NCBI GenBank assembly: GCA_964586315.1
Contig: CAZPHE010000079.1
Location: forward strand, 1 to 10,083
Length of the DNA: 10,083 bases
Source: CAZEER01 sp964586315
Lineage (GTDB): Bacteria > Fidelibacterota > Marinisomatia > Marinisomatales > UBA1611
Reading direction: 5' to 3'
Below the pieces are notes generated by a model. That model was given only the letters and a program-made list of their open reading frames with translations, ran no database searches and was not told the origin of the DNA. Positions 6,096 to 10,083 of this stretch are shown here, piece by piece (within the stretch, counting starts at the first letter, position 1; each line of letters begins with the position of its first letter). A program made the position numbers and the translations under genes.

Positions 6096-8597
6096 TTATT
6101 TTAATAAAATCATACGTCCTGATTTTTTATAATCATGCGAAACAATGGTAAAAATATATATGCCTGATGATACATGATTACCATATTGATTCGTCCCATT
6201 CCATTTTACTCTATATTGACCAGGAGCATACGTATCCTTTACCAGATCGGTGATCTTATTTCCAATAAGATCGTGAATAAATAATTGAACAGGACGCTCT
6301 TTATCAATAATAAAAAGGATTTCTGTTGACATATTAAAAGGATTAGGAAAATTCTTCCCAAGACTGATCTGTGAAGGATGTCTACTATGATCTGGAATAG
6401 AAAGATTAATATTATCTATAATACTAAGATCATCAATATAAATCATTCCGAATTGTGGTTGCCCTTCAATATAGCTCAATTGGAAACTATCAAATCTCAT
6501 ATTACCATTCAAATTACCATCACCGATCCATCCTCCTGTCCCATCAACATCCATATCCCAAGAGATTGATCTCCAACCGACCCAATCAATGACATACCAA
6601 GGACTGACCTCATGATTTGAACTACTTGTCGATGGTAGATTGTCATCGACACAGAATCTGAATCTATTCCCAGAGCCATCACCAAAAACATAAACCTGCA
6701 TTGTTTTTGAATCATTAAAAGTCACCTCTCTAGCAGGGCCATCACTTAAATAAACACGAATGAGCCATTCACTATCGGAAAGATCCCATCCATATGAAAT
6801 TTCCATGGATCGACTACTCTCATACAATAAGCTCATAATTTGTGAATTGGGTTGCATCCAAGTGCTATCTGGAATAATACCTATAGTACTGCCCGAAGAT
6901 TGAGGTTCCCACCAATGTGTACCTATACCTTGTTCTAAATCATCGATCTCATTTATTTCAATATCAATATTTCCTGTTTGAAAACTAAATGCCTGATCTA
7001 TTTCGATCATATTATCCAAATGGTCTGTTATTCCCGAATATAATCTTGTTACATACACCTCATCAGGATGCAAATTCTCCATGGGGAAATAACATATTGA
7101 ACTTTTTTCCCCTACAGAATAATAAACCATATCTCCTGGAACTGATGAATGATCTTGAAAGCGTTCTAATAAAAAATGATCTGATAGATCAACATTGGTA
7201 TTCAAGGTCTCGTCAAATTGAATATTAATAATAGGAAAGACCTCAATATTCTGAGAAACGTTTGGAGGGAAAATATTTATGATTTCTGGTGGAATCATAT
7301 CTGCGGGTCCGGTTCTAAATTGCAATGAAAAATTTCCACCTTGTACCCCATTTTGATCTCCATCCATGAAATGTCCATAGACATCCTGTGCCTCATCAAA
7401 AATTGTCAAAGTATAATCTGTCTCAAATAATAGAGAATCAGGCAACAAAATTAATGTTTGATTATTTTCCCAATAACCACCAAAATCGGTAGCTGGACTT
7501 ATAATAATAGAAGCATAAACAGAAGCCGTATCCATCGGCCTGCTAAATTGAATCTCAATAGGATCATCAGCAGGAAAAAGAGAGTCTCCTTCAACTGGAA
7601 CCGTTTCCGTCACTATAGGTGGTTGGCTCGATAATAATTCAGCGTCGTAGAAAGTAATAAATGTATCTAAGATCGATATCTGTGCAGTATCACTATAATA
7701 TCCAGGCGAGGATACTATAACTTCATAAGTTGAATCAGATAATCCCTCAAACCAGTAAAATCCATTTCTTAATTCCTGCTCATTATTTGAGTATTGATGG
7801 AATAAAGAATTATAGGTGTCTGTTGTATACTGATATTCATCAATTTGGACAATAGAACCATTAATTGGTTCTTGTGATTCCATATCCATGACCTGCCCTG
7901 CCACCTGACCAACAAATGGTCTATCAATTTCATGATAATCAAGGATCGACCAGAAAAAAAGATATGCCAGCATTCTTTTATATTCTGTATTCATTACTAA
8001 TTGATTTTGAGCTGGATTGGTGTGATGTCCTTCCTCACTTAGCTCTGAAGGCATATTTGTGTTTCGATTAACATATAAATATGGGCCACCAGAGTTGGCA
8101 CAATAATCACTCCAAGTATAAAAACTGCAATCTCCCCATGATCCTGTTGTCTCTATCCTCATTCCTTGAGTTAAGAGATCGATCATAAAAGAACTCATTT
8201 CTTCTCCACCAACAGGTGGGTCAGGATTCCCATTATTAAGTTGACCCCACAATAATAGTGTCTTATTTGTATTGGTATTTGAACTAGCATCACTATGGAT
8301 AGAATGATACCATGATGCACCGACCGTATTTGCATAATTCGTACGCTGATATAAAGATACACTCTGATTATCATTGGTCCTGGAAATGTATACCGTATCT
8401 ATATCAGACTGAGTATTTAGAATATCCATCAGTTCTAAGCCCACTTGTAATACTTCTTTAGCCTCAGAGTATCCATTTATTCCCATGTTCTCATCCTGGC
8501 TATGGCCAGGGTCTATGAATAGATCCCAACCATCAAGTCCAGTTACCTGGGCATTATGTATCCCTAATATCAAAAAGAAATAGATCAAATATCTCAT
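6096..8597 (-). CDS. Secreted N-acetylmuramoyl-L-alanine amidase with Ig-like domains and a C-terminal sorting domain
   Basis: This 833-residue exported enzyme should cleave the MurNAc-L-Ala bond of peptidoglycan. A signal peptide covers about residues 1-16. An Amidase_3 zinc domain occupies about 23-224: His32 in 'DPGHSQ', Glu45 in 'YSEAKEVL', His101 in 'SIHSDAS', and catalytic Glu188 in 'SELSEEGHHTNP', which aligns with the usual 'VETGFLSNP'. A carboxypeptidase-regulatory-like domain follows at about 227-320, then two Ig-like (Big_5) domains at about 326-429 and 434-543. A beta-rich, aromatic-rich region at about 545-728 resembles a carbohydrate-binding or jelly-roll module. The Por/T9SS-type C-terminal domain at about 744-833 has 'LGKNFPNPFN' and 'SSGIYIF', ending in 'MILLK'. 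The sorting tail predicts export across the outer membrane, so it may act outside the cell. Length greatly exceeds a bare amidase. I chose the ATG at 8595-8597, which overlaps the upstream stop as TGATG; a TTG at 8598-8600 would add one residue. A weak GAAGAG precedes it, and coupling to the upstream gene is likely. Confidence 0.92.
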   Translation of the reverse strand: MRYLIYFFLILGIHNAQVTGLDGWDLFIDPGHSQDENMGINGYSEAKEVLQVGLELMDILNTQSDIDTVYISRTNDNQSVSLYQRTNYANTVGASWYHSIHSDASSNTNTNKTLLLWGQLNNGNPDPPVGGEEMSSFMIDLLTQGMRIETTGSWGDCSFYTWSDYCANSGGPYLYVNRNTNMPSELSEEGHHTNPAQNQLVMNTEYKRMLAYLFFWSILDYHEIDRPFVGQVAGQVMDMESQEPINGSIVQIDEYQYTTDTYNSLFHQYSNNEQELRNGFYWFEGLSDSTYEVIVSSPGYYSDTAQISILDTFITFYDAELLSSQPPIVTETVPVEGDSLFPADDPIEIQFSRPMDTASVYASIIISPATDFGGYWENNQTLILLPDSLLFETDYTLTIFDEAQDVYGHFMDGDQNGVQGGNFSLQFRTGPADMIPPEIINIFPPNVSQNIEVFPIINIQFDETLNTNVDLSDHFLLERFQDHSSVPGDMVYYSVGEKSSICYFPMENLHPDEVYVTRLYSGITDHLDNMIEIDQAFSFQTGNIDIEINEIDDLEQGIGTHWWEPQSSGSTIGIIPDSTWMQPNSQIMSLLYESSRSMEISYGWDLSDSEWLIRVYLSDGPAREVTFNDSKTMQVYVFGDGSGNRFRFCVDDNLPSTSSSNHEVSPWYVIDWVGWRSISWDMDVDGTGGWIGDGNLNGNMRFDSFQLSYIEGQPQFGMIYIDDLSIIDNINLSIPDHSRHPSQISLGKNFPNPFNMSTEILFIIDKERPVQLFIHDLIGNKITDLVKDTYAPGQYRVKWNGTNQYGNHVSSGIYIFTIVSHDYKKSGRMILLK

Positions 8598-9517
8598 CAA
8601 TGCTCTTCTAATAATATCTCATTTATAGAACCATCTATTAAATCGATATAATAGATCAAATGATCACTGATCCATATGGGATGCATTTCAATTTGTTCTG
8701 GATCATTTGCAATGGGGTCTATGTTACCAGTTCTTGAATCCCATAAGTAAATATCTCCTGATGTGATCTGGTAACCATCATCTTCCAAGGCCATGAAAAT
8801 GATCATATTGCCATCAGGTGAAATCTTGGGTGCATTCCCATCTTTAATATCATCGATAATGGTGTCACTATTTTGGATTATTATGGTCTTATCACCATAC
8901 ACTTCAAAAACAATTAATTGGGCATTAGAAGAGTAAGATAGATCCAGAATTATATCATTTGCTTCGTATAAAAGATGAGCATCAGAATCACTGGTCTTTT
9001 TATATAATCTATTTTTTATGGAATAAATGAGTGGTATATCCCACTCATTATTAAATCCTTTGATATTCTGAGTTCTTAATTCGTTATCTAATAGATAATG
9101 AATGGTATTATCTCCAGTCCAACCAATTGGATAAATATTTTGATCTGTAAGTTCGATGACCGTATGGTCAATGATCCCTTTCTTATTAATAACTATTAGA
9201 CCATTCTCTCTTCTTTTACGTTCATAGCTGGATCTCATTAACAACAACCTTTCACTATCTGGAGACCACTTACATTGGAAGGAATTGATATTTGGTATAT
9301 CTACCACAACAGATCCTTTGATCCCAATAATATCTAAACTAGTATAATTAGAATTTGTAAGCGCTATAGTAGCTTTATCTGGACATATATTCATGGAAGA
9401 ATATGATCGCTGTGCTCTTATTGCATCCAACTGGGATATAAGATCATCACGAGAAAAAAGCATATTAAATAATATAATTACTGTAAAAAGTTTTCTTTTT
9501 GACACTCTTATGAACAT
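8597..9517 (-). CDS. Exported WD40-like (PD40/TolB-type) beta-propeller protein
   Basis: This 306-residue protein has an N-terminal signal (residues 1-22; basic start, hydrophobic 10-21, likely cleavage after 'LFS'). Repeats of the PD40 type follow, in which a 'SPDG'-like turn is followed by strands: 'NICPDKATIAL' (43-53), 'CKWSPDSERLLL' (82-93), 'PKISPDGNMIIF' (230-241, the clearest) and a degenerate repeat near 279-290. 'GDIYLWDSRTG' fits a blade strand. Such propellers usually bind proteins or ligands rather than catalyse. The family includes the periplasmic TolB propeller, but this is not TolB itself: it is shorter and no TolB N-terminal domain is visible. It is the first gene of the minus-strand operon, and its TGA overlaps the amidase ATG, so it may assist or regulate the amidase; that role is an inference. 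An AGGA lies 5 bases before the ATG. Confidence 0.8.
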   Translation of the reverse strand: MFIRVSKRKLFTVIILFNMLFSRDDLISQLDAIRAQRSYSSMNICPDKATIALTNSNYTSLDIIGIKGSVVVDIPNINSFQCKWSPDSERLLLMRSSYERKRRENGLIVINKKGIIDHTVIELTDQNIYPIGWTGDNTIHYLLDNELRTQNIKGFNNEWDIPLIYSIKNRLYKKTSDSDAHLLYEANDIILDLSYSSNAQLIVFEVYGDKTIIIQNSDTIIDDIKDGNAPKISPDGNMIIFMALEDDGYQITSGDIYLWDSRTGNIDPIANDPEQIEMHPIWISDHLIYYIDLIDGSINEILLEEH

Positions 9518-9603
9518 AATTTTCCTAAGTCAATATTTTTTAACTTCTAATTAGATTAACAGTATGGATTTTCAATCCTTAATATAACCTTACTAAAACA
9601 TTT
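9518..9603. promoter_or_regulatory. Divergent intergenic region, probable bidirectional promoter
   Basis: These 86 AT-rich bases separate the start of the minus-strand four-gene operon from the start of the plus-strand GHL10 gene, so promoters for both must lie here or extend into the coding ends. TATAAC at 9583-9588 could be a plus-strand -10 box, but no good -35 stands 17 bases upstream. On the minus strand a TTGACT lies only about 10 bases from the ATG, too close to serve as its -35. No operator palindrome was recognised. Shared control of the two transcripts is an inference from their arrangement. Confidence 0.4.
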
Positions 9604-10083
9604 ATGACTAAGATTAGACATAAGATCTTATTTTTTTCCGCATTGAGCATATTGGCAAATGCAATGCCTCTCAATAGGGAATTCAGGGCAACCTGGGTCA
9701 TAACATGGGAATATATAAATTCATCACAAAATGCCGAGCAGACTATGGTTCGTATAGATGAGATCATGGATAATCACGCTACTGCTAACATGACCGCTGT
9801 ACTTTTTCAGGTTAGACAAAGTGGTACTGCCTACTATAATTCTACCTATGAACCTTGGGGGTATTACGCCGGTTATGAGCATCCAGGCATTGATCCACTA
9901 CAATATGCTATTAATGCTGCTCACAGCAGAGGTCTTGAACTTCATGCCTGGTTCAATGTGTTTCAGGCTTCCAGCATACATGAAGGAGCACCAGCACAGG
10001 TGCATCCGGAATGGGTATGTAGAGACCAAGATGGGGATCCAATGACCTCAAGCCGCAGTCTTTCTCCAGGTCTTGAAGATGTA
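9604..10083 (+). CDS. Exported GHL10/DUF187-family glycoside hydrolase (3' partial)
   Basis: The frame starts at ATG 9604-9606 and is still open at the right edge, giving the first 160 residues. Residues 1-20 are a signal peptide, probably cut after 'ILANA'. From residue 26 the sequence follows the GHL10 (DUF187, YngK/YddW) TIM-barrel: first strand 'REFRATWVITW' (25-35), 'AVLFQVRQSGTAYYNS' (65-80) with the family's 'EPWG', 'GIDPLQYAINAAHSRGLELHAWFN' in two parts (95-118), 'HPEWV' (134-138) and 'SLSPGLEDV' (152-160). The E. coli member DigH (YddW) cleaves peptidoglycan glycan strands stripped of stem peptides. That is just what the amidase encoded divergently next door would produce, so peptidoglycan is the likely substrate; family members may use other glycans. 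No clear Shine-Dalgarno precedes the ATG. Whether it has further domains or a sorting tail cannot be seen. Confidence 0.88.
   Translation, partial: MTKIRHKILFFSALSILANAMPLNREFRATWVITWEYINSSQNAEQTMVRIDEIMDNHATANMTAVLFQVRQSGTAYYNSTYEPWGYYAGYEHPGIDPLQYAINAAHSRGLELHAWFNVFQASSIHEGAPAQVHPEWVCRDQDGDPMTSSRSLSPGLEDV

Noticed and set aside
6989..7228. Plus-strand open frame of 79 codons antisense to the amidase.
   Set aside because: It is antisense to the Ig-like domains, has no family match I can see and no start context.
9579..9767. Minus-strand open frame of 62 codons overlapping the start of the GHL10 gene.
   Set aside because: The plus strand here encodes a signal peptide and the first GHL10 strand, so this frame is incidental.
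9821..10045. Plus-strand open frame of 74 codons inside the GHL10 region.
   Set aside because: It is out of frame with the GHL10 reading, which matches the family continuously from 9604 to the window edge.

Overview
The window looks like a chromosomal stretch of a Gram-negative, AT-rich bacterium of the Fibrobacteres-Chlorobi-Bacteroidetes assemblage, possibly a marine Neomarinimicrobiota (SAR406) or Ignavibacteria relative. The evidence is a secreted protein ending in a Por/type IX-secretion-like C-terminal domain with an 'NFPNPFN' motif, several exported enzymes, and mostly weak Shine-Dalgarno signals. The phylum assignment is an inference.

Layout. On the + strand, 1-2144 holds two nearly abutting genes. 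The first is the 3' part of a SpmB-type (Gate-domain) membrane protein fused in frame to a complete VanX-type D-Ala-D-Ala dipeptidase. The second is an exported SH3/NlpC-P60 gamma-D-glutamyl endopeptidase. Converging on them is a four-gene minus-strand operon (9517 down to 2174). In order of transcription it encodes an exported WD40-like (PD40) propeller protein, a large secreted N-acetylmuramoyl-L-alanine amidase with Ig-like domains and a sorting tail, a sodium:solute symporter fused to a serine beta-lactamase/DD-peptidase-fold domain, and a membrane-anchored or exported alpha/beta hydrolase. An 86-bp divergent region separates this operon from a plus-strand exported GHL10/DUF187 glycoside hydrolase that runs off the right edge. 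That last gene is complete at its 5' end and open at position 10083.

Together the genes look like a peptidoglycan breakdown and salvage locus. An amidase would strip stem peptides from glycan. A GHL10 hydrolase, related to E. coli DigH which acts on denuded glycan, would cut the sugar strand. An NlpC/P60 enzyme, a VanX-type dipeptidase and a serine hydrolase would process the peptides, and two multi-pass transport-like proteins are each covalently joined to a peptide-acting hydrolase. The two transporter-hydrolase fusions are the most unusual feature.

The symporter gene appears to lack a normal start codon. Its frame runs back through a perfectly plausible first transmembrane helix to an ATT (or ATC) placed 7 (or 4) bases after an AGGAG. 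There is no ATG, GTG or TTG in between, and an in-frame TAA lies just upstream. No RNA genes, CRISPR arrays, insertion sequences or convincing terminators were seen. The only intergenic gaps are 3, 29, 11, 26 and 86 bases.
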